From G965276675 sp965276675 (GTDB taxonomy: Bacteria > Acidobacteriota > Terriglobia > Terriglobales > Acidobacteriaceae), in contig OZ255624.1 in the NCBI GenBank assembly GCA_965276675.1, positions 1,054,001 to 1,118,000 on the forward strand: 64,000 nucleotides of DNA, read 5' to 3'. Positions within the stretch are counted from its first letter, which is position 1, and each line of letters opens with the position of its first letter. The notes below the pieces were generated by a model. It did no database searches. It had not been told where the DNA came from and saw only the letters and a list, made by a program, of their open reading frames with translations. Below are positions 24,535-32,739 of this stretch, one piece after another. Made by a program: the position numbers and the translations under genes.

Positions 24535-25794
24535 TTACCTGCCTTTGCTCGCGGTCTCTCGCGATCCATCGGCGGCCGCCGTGGCGGGAGCCGGCATGGG
24601 ATGGACGGGCATGCCATCCGCGAGCTTGCCAGTTCCCTCGGTGACGACGCGCTGTCCTGCCTTGAGGCCGCTGGAGATCAGCCAATCCTGGCCAATCTGT
24701 TTGCCTACCTGCACGCTCTGCATGTGGACCTTGTCGCTGTCATCGACCACCGCGACATGGTAAGTTCCCTGTACCTCGGTGACCGCCTTTTGTGGAACTA
24801 AAAGCGCATTCTGCTCGTTGCTGGTCTGGGCGCGGATGCGGCCAAACTGCCCCGGACGCAGAAGGTTCTGCCGGTTAGGAAATGCCGCTGCAACGCGTAT
24901 GGTGCCCGTCTGCGGATTCACCTGGCGATCGACAAAGACGATATACCCCTTCTCCGGATAGACAGCGTTGTTGGATAGCGTGAGCTGCAGTGGGACACGC
25001 GCGCCGCTGTGCAGCAAGTCCGTGCTGCCGGCGGTGCGTACCTTGTTGGACAGCGCGAGATATTCCTGCTCGCTGATGGCGAAATACGCTTTGATCGGCT
25101 GCACTTGAGAGACAGTCGTGAGCACGGTGGCGGGACTGACCAGGCTGCCGACCTGTGTGGCGGCCAGACCGGCGATGCCGTCGATCAGCGCGCGTACCTT
25201 GGTGAAGCTGAGATTGAGCTCTGCGGTTGAGACCCCAGCCTGGCTGGAGCGGACGACTGCCTCCGCCGATGCCTGGCCTTGCACGTCATTGTCGAGCTGA
25301 CTGCGTGCTATCGCCCGCGCCTGCGAGAGCGGCGTGTCGCGCTTGACGTTGATGTTGGCCAGCCCCAAATTGGCGTTTGACTGAGCCAGTTGCCCCTTGG
25401 CCTGATCCAGCGCGGCCTGGTAGGGGCGCGGATCGATCTGAAAAAGAACCTGGCCGCGATGCACCACCGAGCCTTCCTTGTAGTTCTGCTGGAGGAGGTA
25501 GCCGGAGACCTGCGGCTGGATCTGCGCATTGACATAGCCGTCGAGGTTGGCTACCCACTCGCCGTAGATAGGCACATTTCGCTGCTCGACCGCGGTTACG
25601 GTGACGCTCGGGGGTCCAGGCTGGGGTGGGGGCGCCTTCTTGGCGCAGCCGGAGAGCACGGCCAGGCCCAGGGAGAGGCTAAGCGCGGCCCATAGGGGGT
25701 GTTTCGCGAGATCCAGCGCGTGTGACTGAACGAAGCGAAAGCCGTACACCAACCTCTTCCGGGTCGAAGGAAGCTGGAGGTCAAAGATGTTCAT
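24535..25794 (-). CDS. RND efflux periplasmic adaptor (membrane fusion protein)
   Basis: The 419-residue lipoprotein links the permease and the outer-membrane factor. A lipobox-like LAVLSGC near residue 50 follows a rather long N-terminus. The lipoyl half-motif IQPQVSGYLLQQNYKEG and VVHRGQVLFQIDPRPYQAAL, the coiled-coil hairpin and the beta-barrel part with GYIVFVDRQVNPQTGTIRV match AcrA/MexA. It is the first gene of the efflux operon, divergent from a TetR regulator; the 203-base spacer holds inverted repeats. The real start may lie downstream of the first ATG, closer to the lipobox. Confidence 0.92.
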   Translation of the reverse strand: MNIFDLQLPSTRKRLVYGFRFVQSHALDLAKHPLWAALSLSLGLAVLSGCAKKAPPPQPGPPSVTVTAVEQRNVPIYGEWVANLDGYVNAQIQPQVSGYLLQQNYKEGSVVHRGQVLFQIDPRPYQAALDQAKGQLAQSNANLGLANINVKRDTPLSQARAIARSQLDNDVQGQASAEAVVRSSQAGVSTAELNLSFTKVRALIDGIAGLAATQVGSLVSPATVLTTVSQVQPIKAYFAISEQEYLALSNKVRTAGSTDLLHSGARVPLQLTLSNNAVYPEKGYIVFVDRQVNPQTGTIRVAAAFPNRQNLLRPGQFGRIRAQTSNEQNALLVPQKAVTEVQGTYHVAVVDDSDKVHMQSVQVGKQIGQDWLISSGLKAGQRVVTEGTGKLADGMPVHPMPAPATAAADGSRETASKGR

Positions 25795-25861
25795 GTATGC
25801 GAAAACCTCACCTTGTTCATCATTTGATCTACGAACTGCGAATGGGATGTAAATTAAATGG

Positions 25862-25882
25862 CATACACTTCACAGGTGTATG
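25862..25882. promoter_or_regulatory. Inverted repeat in efflux/TetR intergenic region, candidate operator
   Basis: CATACAC (25862-25868) and GTGTATG (25876-25882) are perfect seven-base arms seven bases apart. It lies between the divergent adaptor and TetR genes. Two further dyads are near: AATAAT-AG-ATTATT (25912-25925) and TCAGG-ATCA-CCTGA (25967-25980). Any could be the regulator site; the first has the size usual for TetR operators. Confidence 0.5.
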
Positions 25883-25997
25883 TATGCGGGCGCAGGCTAA
25901 AATATTCACCAAATAATAGATTATTGTCACTCAATGCCATTTAGAGCAGTATATGCCAAATCTGACTCAGGATCACCTGAGATGTTAGACTGGTGAC

Positions 25998-26687
25998 ATG
26001 CTGGCCGTAGAGGGCTCGTCGCTCAAAGAAAAGAAGCGGGGCTTTGTCCGCGCGGTCTTCGAAGAAGCGGCGATCGAGCTCTTCGCCCGCTCCGGCTTTG
26101 AGCATGTGACGATCGACGACATAGGCCGGCACGCGGGAGTTTCGCGGCGCACCTTCTTCCGCTACTTCAAAACCAAAGAAGATGTGATTGCTTCCAGCGT
26201 GAGAGGCGTGGGCGCTGAAATCGTCAAGAACCTTGGTGCGCAACCGCCCGGTATCGATTCCATGGCGGCGCTTGAGAAGGCATTCATCAGAGTAGGCATT
26301 GATCGGGTAGAGGCTGACAGCCGCTCTCACACCTTGATTGGCCTAGTGATGAAGACTCCGCCAATCCGGGCGACGGTGCTTTACGAGACATCGCTATGGG
26401 GGGCGCTGATTGCGCGCGAGCTCATGCGCCGCCGGGCTTTCGGCGGCAACTTGGGACGTTGCGAGCTTGCCGCAGCAACGTCGGTGGTCGCTTTTGATTA
26501 TGCGCAGCAGCGCTGGTTGCAGCGTCCAAAGCGAGCTTTGGCGGAACACATCAGGCAGGCGTTTCACCAGCTGCGAGAGCTGGGCGGAGATGCTCAACCG
26601 CTAGCCGCCGCCCCCAAGACGAAGAGAGTTGGGGCAACGGAGCGTCGCAAACTTCCTCGCCTCCCCGGCCAGACAACGCGCATTTAA
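25998..26687 (+). CDS. TetR/AcrR-family transcriptional regulator
   Basis: The 229-residue protein has an N-terminal TetR helix-turn-helix: FEEAAIELFARSGFEHVTID, then IGRHAGVSRRTFFRYFKTKED (about 22-62). The C-terminal ligand domain is variable, as usual. It is divergent from the RND operon, and the 203 bases between them hold three inverted repeats, so it probably represses the pump and perhaps itself. The C-terminal 35 residues are basic (KTKRVGATERRKLPR), slightly unusual for the family. The inducer is unknown. Confidence 0.9.
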   Translation: MLAVEGSSLKEKKRGFVRAVFEEAAIELFARSGFEHVTIDDIGRHAGVSRRTFFRYFKTKEDVIASSVRGVGAEIVKNLGAQPPGIDSMAALEKAFIRVGIDRVEADSRSHTLIGLVMKTPPIRATVLYETSLWGALIARELMRRRAFGGNLGRCELAAATSVVAFDYAQQRWLQRPKRALAEHIRQAFHQLRELGGDAQPLAAAPKTKRVGATERRKLPRLPGQTTRI

Positions 26688-26901
26688 GAACTAGGAACTC
26701 TGTTCGGGGGCGCCGCCGCTGCTATGCGTGGAGTGCTCTGAAGCAAAAACGGGAACATCCCACAGGAGTGGTATCCAGAATGGGCACAACCCTCGTCGCG
26801 GCTATTGTGATCCACGAGCCGATTCGATAAGGTGACAACACTGTAGCTGTTACCTTTACCTGACGACAGTCGTTGTCCGGTTTTCTGTGCTGAGGTTTTT
26901 G

Positions 26902-27639
26902 ATGCGTGTGCTCGTCGTGGAAGATGACCGCGCCTTGTCTGCTCTTCTGAAGCAACACCTGGAGAGCGAAGGCCATGAAGTGAGAGTAGCCAATGATGGC
27001 GACACCGGTGCAAAAGAAGTAGCGGACAACAACTTTGACCTCCTCGTACTTGACCTGAACCTCCCCGGCCGGGACGGTACCGAACTCCTGAAACAGGTCC
27101 GTCAGCAGGCCGCTTCCACCATCGTGCTGGTGCTCAGCGCGCGATCGAGTCTGGAAGACCGCATGAAGTGTTTTGAGCTGGGCGCGGATGATTGCCTGAC
27201 CAAACCTTTTGCGCTTCGTGAGCTCACTGCCCGAACGCGCGCCCTGTTGCGCCGGCGCCAGTCGGCTGCCGAAGCGGTGCTGCGATGCGCGGACCTGGAG
27301 CTGAACCGAGTAGAGCGGTCCGTGTTGCGCAATGGTCGCAACATCGACCTCACGGCTCGCGAGTATGCGCTGGTCGAGTATCTTCTCCAAAATAAGGGAC
27401 AATGCGTGCCTCGTTCCAAGCTGCTCAACCGGGTCTGGAATATGCCGGAGCAGAGCGAGACAAATGTCGTCGACGTGTATGTCAACTATCTCCGCCGCAA
27501 GCTCGATCAGGGCTTCAGCCGTCCTCTGATTCATACCGTCCGCGGGGAGGGATACCTGATGCAGGATCCGAAGCTGCACGCTGCCGCCGACAAGAGAAAC
27601 TCTGTGGCTGACAGCGTACGCGCCGGAGCCGTGGCATGA
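26902..27639 (+). CDS. OmpR/PhoB-family response regulator
   Basis: The 245-residue protein has a receiver domain with the acidic pair EDD (7-9), phospho-acceptor Asp51 (LLVLDLNLPG), Ser79 and Lys101 (TKPF). A winged-helix DNA-binding domain follows (about 130-225: LTAREYALVEYLLQNKG, VDVYVNYLRRKLD, IHTVRGEGYLM). The ATG at 26902 has TGAGG six bases upstream and gives the standard MRVLVVEDD start. It overlaps the next gene by four bases (ATGA), so it is coupled to a degenerate kinase-like protein, not a normal sensor. An imperfect nine-base dyad (26829-26837 with 26848-26856) precedes it. Targets are unknown; flagellar genes follow downstream. Confidence 0.92.
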   Translation: MRVLVVEDDRALSALLKQHLESEGHEVRVANDGDTGAKEVADNNFDLLVLDLNLPGRDGTELLKQVRQQAASTIVLVLSARSSLEDRMKCFELGADDCLTKPFALRELTARTRALLRRRQSAAEAVLRCADLELNRVERSVLRNGRNIDLTAREYALVEYLLQNKGQCVPRSKLLNRVWNMPEQSETNVVDVYVNYLRRKLDQGFSRPLIHTVRGEGYLMQDPKLHAAADKRNSVADSVRAGAVA

Positions 27640-28346
27640 CATCATCGGAAGCCGCGTTATCGGAGCTACTCGACACTGGCCTGCATGCACTGGCGCAGCC
27701 GCTTACGGCAGCGCTGTGGATCGCGGAGCTGCGGACGTTAGGAGAAGCGGGCGCAACGTTCTCCCAAAAGATGGAAGGGGAGATTGTGCGGGCACTGGGC
27801 ATCCTGCGGACGATGCAACAACTCCATCGCCAACATGCGCAGGGGGCGGTGTGCGAGGTTGTGGATGCGGCTCTGTTGCTGAAGCAGGTCGTGTCGTCTT
27901 CACGCGCCGAAGTCGGCGAAGACGAAATCCTCTTCAGCGGGGTACTCCATGATTCTCTCTTCTGCTTCGCGAATGCTGCTGCGCTGCAACAGGCATTCGC
28001 TTTCCTATTGGAGAGTGCGCATATCGCCTCGGAAGGGCAACCAGTGGCGATCTCGGCGGAAGCGACGGACGAGAATGGAATAACCATTGAGATCCGCGTG
28101 TCCACCGCGGACGGCGAACGGCTGATTAAGGAGTTTCGCCGGGCTGCCAATCCTTTGCACGCTGGTGGAGATGCGAGCGGTTCTCACGAACTGCCGGAAG
28201 CGGCCCTCGTCTCTGCCAGCTTGCGCGGCATGGGATGCGCCTTGGAAATTGCGAGCGAGAGTGGATCTTTGATCTTTCGCTGCAAACTCGTCCCTGCCGC
28301 TGCCGTCAAGTTCAGCGAAGTGCTCATGCTTTCACGCTCTAACTAA
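27636..28346 (+). CDS. Degenerate histidine-kinase / phosphotransferase-like protein
   Basis: The 236-residue protein has no sensor or membrane part. Near the N-terminus LHALAQPLTAALWIAELRTL (His17) resembles the dimerisation H-box of histidine kinases (usually HELxQPLTA). Near the C-terminus LRGMGCALEIASESGSLIFR resembles the last ATP-lid strand of the kinase domain. The N-box and the glycine-rich ATP-binding boxes between them are not visible. This matches the style of ChpT-like histidine phosphotransferases, which keep the fold but do not bind ATP. It is coupled to the response regulator upstream and lies 40 bases before a sigma-54 activator. A phosphorelay role is inference. Confidence 0.55.
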   Translation: MTSSEAALSELLDTGLHALAQPLTAALWIAELRTLGEAGATFSQKMEGEIVRALGILRTMQQLHRQHAQGAVCEVVDAALLLKQVVSSSRAEVGEDEILFSGVLHDSLFCFANAAALQQAFAFLLESAHIASEGQPVAISAEATDENGITIEIRVSTADGERLIKEFRRAANPLHAGGDASGSHELPEAALVSASLRGMGCALEIASESGSLIFRCKLVPAAAVKFSEVLMLSRSN

Positions 28347-28386
28347 TTAGCTACGCCGCAGCAAAGACCCGGATGGGAATCCGATT

Positions 28387-29760
28387 ATGAGTACCCGGCC
28401 CTTGATCTCGACCCAGCGCGCTAAAAATACTTCAGTTGCCGTCCTGGCCAGTGCAGATGAGTCCTTTCGTCAGCGTGTACGTGAGGTTTTGGAGGGACTG
28501 CGATGGAGGGTCATAGAAGCAGCAGGGGGAGCCGAGGCTTTTTCCCACCTGGACCGGGAAGCGTGCGAGGCTCTGCTAGTCGACGGTTGGCTGCCAGATC
28601 TGGAGATCACCGAGTTCCTGTCAGAGTGCTTGCGGCGGTATCCGGAGACCGACCTCCTTACCCTTGACGGGGACCTGCCCGAGATGTCCAGAGCCAAGAG
28701 CGCTCGCCGGCAGGAGCTTCTGTACGCGTTAAGGCAAGGGCAGGAGTCTAGCGCAGGTGTGTTGACACATAGGCCTGAGACGGGTGACGCGTCTGGAATT
28801 CTGGCAGTGCTGACAGCCACTGCGGAAGCGGAGATACCGCGAGCCCGCGAAAGCGGATTGCAGGAGACCGATTCGGTGTCGGTGTGTGCCGGAGAGCCAG
28901 TGCTTCCAGCCGCAGCACGCGCGCAGACAAGCCACACCGGAGCGCCCGATTGGGCAGAGCGATTGGAAGAAGCAGAGGTGCGCTCGCCGCGCGATCTCTC
29001 GGTCAGGCTGCCGGAGCTGGTCGGATCCAGCGGCGCAATCCTAGAGATCTGCCGGTTGATCCGTCTGGTTGCACCGCGCAGAACAACCGTACTGATCGAA
29101 GGGCCGACCGGTACCGGAAAAGAGCTGGTGGCCCGGGCCATTCATCGCCTGAGCAAGCGATCGCGGAATCCGTTGGTGGTGCTGAACTGTGCGGCTATTC
29201 CAGAGAGTCTGCTGGAGGCTGAACTCTTTGGTCACTCCAAAGGGGCATTTACGGGCGCTTCGCAGGCGAGGCGCGGCCGCATCGAGGCTGCGGATGGCGG
29301 CACACTCTTCTTGGACGAGATTGGCGAGATGCCGCTGGCCCTGCAGGCTAAGCTACTCCGCTTTCTCGAGGCAGGCGAGCTGCAGCGCATTGGCGAGAAC
29401 GACCCGGTGCGCGTGGACGTGCGCGTGATCGCGGCGACGCATCAGGCGTTGGAACAGCGGTCCCGGGAGGGCAGCTTCCGCGCCGACCTTTACTTTCGGC
29501 TTGCGGTCTTTCCGCTCAGTACGCCCTCACTCAACGAGCGGCTGGAAGACCTGCCACTGCTGGCCTCGCACTTTCTGGGACTGCTGGCCGTGGATGAACC
29601 GGCCAAGGCGCTGCATCCCGCCGCTCTCGAGCGCCTCTTCGACCATAATTGGCCGGGTGGCGTGCGGGAGCTGCAACATGTGGTGGAGCGCGCGTACATC
29701 CTGGCCGAGGATCGCGCAGAGATTGGCGTACGGGAGATTCGCTTCGGCAGTGCTCGTTAA
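28387..29760 (+). CDS. Sigma-54-dependent activator lacking a DNA-binding domain (FlgR-like)
   Basis: The 457-residue protein has a divergent receiver-like N-terminus (about 15-130, candidate phospho-Asp66 in LLVDGWLP) and a linker. The AAA+ sigma-54 interaction domain spans about 209-440. In it are Walker A GPTGTGKE (239-246), the sigma-54 contact loop GAFTGA (286-291), Walker B GGTLFLDEIG and the sensor motifs. The chain ends 17 residues after the AAA+ module, so the usual Fis-type helix-turn-helix is absent. Helicobacter FlgR has the same truncation and activates flagellar sigma-54 genes from solution. It lies 115 bases upstream of flgB and a sigma-54-like promoter, which supports a flagellar role. 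Confidence 0.85.
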   Translation: MSTRPLISTQRAKNTSVAVLASADESFRQRVREVLEGLRWRVIEAAGGAEAFSHLDREACEALLVDGWLPDLEITEFLSECLRRYPETDLLTLDGDLPEMSRAKSARRQELLYALRQGQESSAGVLTHRPETGDASGILAVLTATAEAEIPRARESGLQETDSVSVCAGEPVLPAAARAQTSHTGAPDWAERLEEAEVRSPRDLSVRLPELVGSSGAILEICRLIRLVAPRRTTVLIEGPTGTGKELVARAIHRLSKRSRNPLVVLNCAAIPESLLEAELFGHSKGAFTGASQARRGRIEAADGGTLFLDEIGEMPLALQAKLLRFLEAGELQRIGENDPVRVDVRVIAATHQALEQRSREGSFRADLYFRLAVFPLSTPSLNERLEDLPLLASHFLGLLAVDEPAKALHPAALERLFDHNWPGGVRELQHVVERAYILAEDRAEIGVREIRFGSAR

Positions 29761-29830
29761 GACGATCCCAATGGCCGCGGTCTACGGAACTCATCTCTTC
29801 TAAGACCATTCTTAGCTGTGCCAGAAAAGC

Positions 29831-29847
29831 TTGGCCTTCCGAATGCA
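29831..29847 (+). promoter_or_regulatory. Candidate sigma-54 promoter of flgB operon
   Basis: TTGGC at 29831-29835 and ATGCA at 29843-29847 place GG and GC exactly ten bases apart, as in the -24/-12 consensus. The predicted start is near 29858, 18 bases before the flgB ATG. Confidence 0.55.
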
Positions 29848-29875
29848 CCTCTCCCGGGCAAGGAGAGCGAACCCG

Positions 29876-30244
29876 ATGCAGGTGACTACACCCCTGGCCA
29901 ATGAAGTTGAGCGTTACCTGGACCTGTCCACCCAGCGCATGCAACTGCTTTCCAGCAACATGGCTAATATCGACACGCCTGGCTATCGCACGCAGGACAT
30001 CGACTTCGAGCGGGAGTTTTCGCGTGCCGCGTCCGATGTTCTCTCCGGATCGGCATCCGGGACCTCGTCGCCGGCCTCAGCTCATGCGGTCGGCGGTCTG
30101 CTGGAGCGACCGGACGGAAACAATGTGTCGCTTGACCGGGAGAGCCTTAGCTTGGGAGAGTTGCAGCTGCAGTTCCGGACCGCCACGGCTTTGCTGAAAC
30201 GCGAATTCACGCGGCTCTCGAATGCCATTCACGAAGACAAGTAG
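29876..30244 (+). CDS. flgB: Flagellar proximal rod protein FlgB
   Basis: The 122-residue protein is FlgB, an axial rod subunit at the base of the flagellum. It has the family signature LSSNMANIDTPGYRTQDIDF (about 26-45) and the C-terminal helix LQFRTATALLKREFTRLSNAI. The ATG at 29876 is preferred over an upstream in-frame Met at 29831 because AAGGAG lies ten bases upstream and the protein then matches the family start. It opens the flgBC-fliEFGHIJ operon behind a sigma-54-like promoter. It lacks a signal peptide, as expected for export through the flagellar type III apparatus. Confidence 0.93.
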   Translation: MQVTTPLANEVERYLDLSTQRMQLLSSNMANIDTPGYRTQDIDFEREFSRAASDVLSGSASGTSSPASAHAVGGLLERPDGNNVSLDRESLSLGELQLQFRTATALLKREFTRLSNAIHEDK

Positions 30245-30264
30245 AGCTGTCCAGGAAAACAACG

Positions 30265-30711
30265 ATGAATCTATTTGGAGTGATGGAGTTGAGCGGCTCT
30301 GCCCTGAAGGCAGAACGCATTCGCGCCGAGGTGGTGGCCGCGAATATGGCAAACGCGGAGACGACGCGAACCGAGGCGGGCGGACCGTACCGGCGGCAGC
30401 AGGTGGTCTTTGCCGAGGGAGGTGCACAGCCGGCTTCGTTTGCGGATCTACTGACGAGTCACGTTGGCCAGTCGGAGGGCGCGAGGGGGGTAGAGGTCTC
30501 CGCCGTGGTAGCCGATCCCGGGGCGCCGATCCGTCGCTACGATCCCGGGCATCCGGACGCTGACAAAGACGGGTATGTTTCGCTGCCGGACATCAATCCC
30601 ATGACCGAGATGGTGGACCTGATGGGAGCGACCCGTTCGTATGGCCTGAATGCCTCGGCCGTGCAGGCCAGCAAGGGCATGCTGCAGGCCTCCATTGACT
30701 TACTGAAGTAA
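30265..30711 (+). CDS. flgC: Flagellar proximal rod protein FlgC
   Basis: The 148-residue protein is FlgC, a rod subunit. The N-terminus MNLFGVMELSGSALKAERIR with VVAANMANAETTRTEAGGPY and the C-terminus NPMTEMVDLMGATRSYGLNA are the two conserved helices of rod and hook proteins. The middle (VVADPGAPIRRYDPGHPDAD) matches FlgC specifically. It is 20 bases after flgB and 16 before fliE, so it lies in one operon. Length is normal. Confidence 0.95.
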   Translation: MNLFGVMELSGSALKAERIRAEVVAANMANAETTRTEAGGPYRRQQVVFAEGGAQPASFADLLTSHVGQSEGARGVEVSAVVADPGAPIRRYDPGHPDADKDGYVSLPDINPMTEMVDLMGATRSYGLNASAVQASKGMLQASIDLLK

Positions 30712-30727
30712 AGACGGGCGAGGACGA

Positions 30728-31036
30728 ATGATCGACATGGTAAGGATTGGCTCCGCGGCATCGGCTGCGTTCGAAAGTAGCGTGAAGAGCACGCCCGGGA
30801 AGCCGGGAGGCGGCGAAGCGGCCTTCGGAGATGTCATCCAGGGCGCGCTGAAGCAGATGGGTGCGCTGGAGCAGGATGCCAACACGAAGGTCGATGGGCT
30901 GCTGCACGGGAAGGGCGTGGATGTGCATTCGGCCATGATCGCAACCGAGCGCTCGGATCTCGCCTTTGAACTGGCACTCGCGGTCCGCGGAAAAGCAGTG
31001 GCCGCCTATGAGCAGCTGAACTCCATGCAGTTCTAG
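30728..31036 (+). CDS. fliE: Flagellar hook-basal body protein FliE
   Basis: The 102-residue protein joins the MS ring to the proximal rod. The family's C-terminal pattern is present: AMIATERSDLAFELALAVRG, then KAVAAYEQLNSMQF. The N-terminus is variable, as usual. It lies between flgC and fliF, the standard order. No unusual features. Confidence 0.92.
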   Translation: MIDMVRIGSAASAAFESSVKSTPGKPGGGEAAFGDVIQGALKQMGALEQDANTKVDGLLHGKGVDVHSAMIATERSDLAFELALAVRGKAVAAYEQLNSMQF

Positions 31037-31071
31037 CTATCGCGACGCACCAAGGATTGGAATAAAGGTAC

Positions 31072-32724
31072 ATGGCGGAAGCGGTAAAGAAGATGCGTCA
31101 GTCCGCGCTCGAACTGCAAGGGCAGCTCGTGCGCAACACCTCGCCCCGGCAGCGCCGCTGGATGGTCTGGGGGCTGCTGGGTCTGGTGGTGATGAGCGCC
31201 AGCCTGCTCTGGCTCTCTGCCCGGGTAGAGTGGCGCACGCTTTACTCGAATCTCGATCCCAAAGAGGCGCAGCAGGCGGCAGCCGAGCTTGCGGCGGAGA
31301 AGATCTCCTACCAGATCGAGGCCGATGGAACGACCCTGCGCGTGCCAGCACCTGTGGTGGACAAAGCCCGGTTGGCGCTGGCATCCAAGGGTCTGCCGCA
31401 GTCGGGCAGGCTTGGCTTCGAGCTCTTCGACAAACCGAATTGGATAGGCTCGGAGTTCGACGAGAAGGTGAATTACCAGCGAGCTCTGGAGGGAGAACTC
31501 GAGCACACGATCGGCAGCATGGGCGCGATTCAGTCAGCGCGCGTGCATCTGGTCCTGCCGCACGATTCTCTGTTCGAGAACACTCAGAGGTCGGCGAAGG
31601 CCTCGGTCATTCTGAAGCTGGCGCATCGTGGCTTATCTGATACCGAAGCGGATGCCATCCGCACCCTGGTGGGCAGTGCTGTCGATGGATTGGAGCCGGA
31701 CCACGTCACGCTGGTCGATGCCGACGGCCGGGTCTCTTTTGGCGCGAAAGACCCGCTGGGCGAGACCGCTCTCTATGAGCAGACCCTATCGGACCGGCTG
31801 GTCGCGACGCTGGAGCCGATCGCCGGCAAGGGCAATATCCGTACCTCGGTCAATGTGGAGTACGACACCTCCAGCCAGGATGAGACACAGGAGATCTACG
31901 ACCCGAACGGCACCGTGATGGTGTCGACCCAGCGCACCGAGCAGACGCCGGGCGGTCAGACCACGGCTGCCGGCGTACCTGGAACGGCGAGCAATGCGCC
32001 CAACAGCGCAGGCGCTACGGAAGGAACCAAGCCGGCGAACGCTCTACCGCTGATGCCCCCTTCAACTACAGCGGGAGAGAGCATGAAGCAGGAAAGCGGA
32101 AGCTACCTGGCCTCCAAGCGCGTGCGGCACGTGGTGCAGGGTCCCGGGCAGGTCAAGCGCCTGACCATCGCGGTGCTGGTCAATGACAAGCTGGGAAGCG
32201 TGGGCACAGGCAAGGGCGCTCACATGGGATTTATTTCGCGCAGCCCGGACGAGGTGAAGCGCATGGAGGATCTGGCGCGGGCGGCCGTCGGCTTCAACGC
32301 CGCGCGCGGGGACCAGATCGCAGTGGAGAATATCGGCTTTGCGGAGAACGTCGTGCCCACGCCGCCCACCGCACTGCAGCGCTTTATGCCGCGCCAGCAG
32401 CAGGTGGCGCAGGCGATGTGGCTGGTGGGTCCGATTGCCATGTTTCTGCTGCTGTTCTTCTTTGTCTTGAAGCCGGCCGGACGCCACATCGCCCAGCAGA
32501 TTGCTCAGCCGGAACTGGCGCTGGCGGGCGGTATCTCGGCTTCCGCTGACGGCGCCGAGTCAGAGTTGGCCGCAGGCGCCGCTCCTGCCCTGGGCAGTAC
32601 GCGGCCTGTGGGACGGCTCCAGTCCCTGAGCGACACGATTGCGCAGCGTATCGCGACCGAACCGGTACCGATGGTGCGGCTGGTGAAGAGCTGGATTAAT
32701 GAAAACGGCAGTTCAGCCGATTAA
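31072..32724 (+). CDS. fliF: Flagellar MS-ring protein FliF
   Basis: The 550-residue inner-membrane protein builds the MS ring, the platform of the basal body. A first membrane segment lies at about 28-48 (WMVWGLLGLVVMSASLLWLS). The ring-building motif regions follow with LYSNLDPKEAQQAAAEL, FDKPNWIGSEFDEKVNYQRA and LEGELEHTIGSMGAIQSARV. A second membrane segment lies at about 445-465 (PIAMFLLLFFFVLKP). The C-terminal tail ends with a short acidic/helical part that normally binds FliG. The long Gly/Ala/Pro-rich linker between the ring domains (about 285-330) is family-variable. It is directly followed by fliG. Confidence 0.95.
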   Translation: MAEAVKKMRQSALELQGQLVRNTSPRQRRWMVWGLLGLVVMSASLLWLSARVEWRTLYSNLDPKEAQQAAAELAAEKISYQIEADGTTLRVPAPVVDKARLALASKGLPQSGRLGFELFDKPNWIGSEFDEKVNYQRALEGELEHTIGSMGAIQSARVHLVLPHDSLFENTQRSAKASVILKLAHRGLSDTEADAIRTLVGSAVDGLEPDHVTLVDADGRVSFGAKDPLGETALYEQTLSDRLVATLEPIAGKGNIRTSVNVEYDTSSQDETQEIYDPNGTVMVSTQRTEQTPGGQTTAAGVPGTASNAPNSAGATEGTKPANALPLMPPSTTAGESMKQESGSYLASKRVRHVVQGPGQVKRLTIAVLVNDKLGSVGTGKGAHMGFISRSPDEVKRMEDLARAAVGFNAARGDQIAVENIGFAENVVPTPPTALQRFMPRQQQVAQAMWLVGPIAMFLLLFFFVLKPAGRHIAQQIAQPELALAGGISASADGAESELAAGAAPALGSTRPVGRLQSLSDTIAQRIATEPVPMVRLVKSWINENGSSAD

Positions 32725-32739
32725 GAGAGTAGAGCCGCT

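Noticed and set aside
21356..26687. Mobile element carrying the efflux operon
   Set aside because: No transposase, integrase, flanking repeat or tRNA-type attachment site was found, and coding style matches the surroundings.
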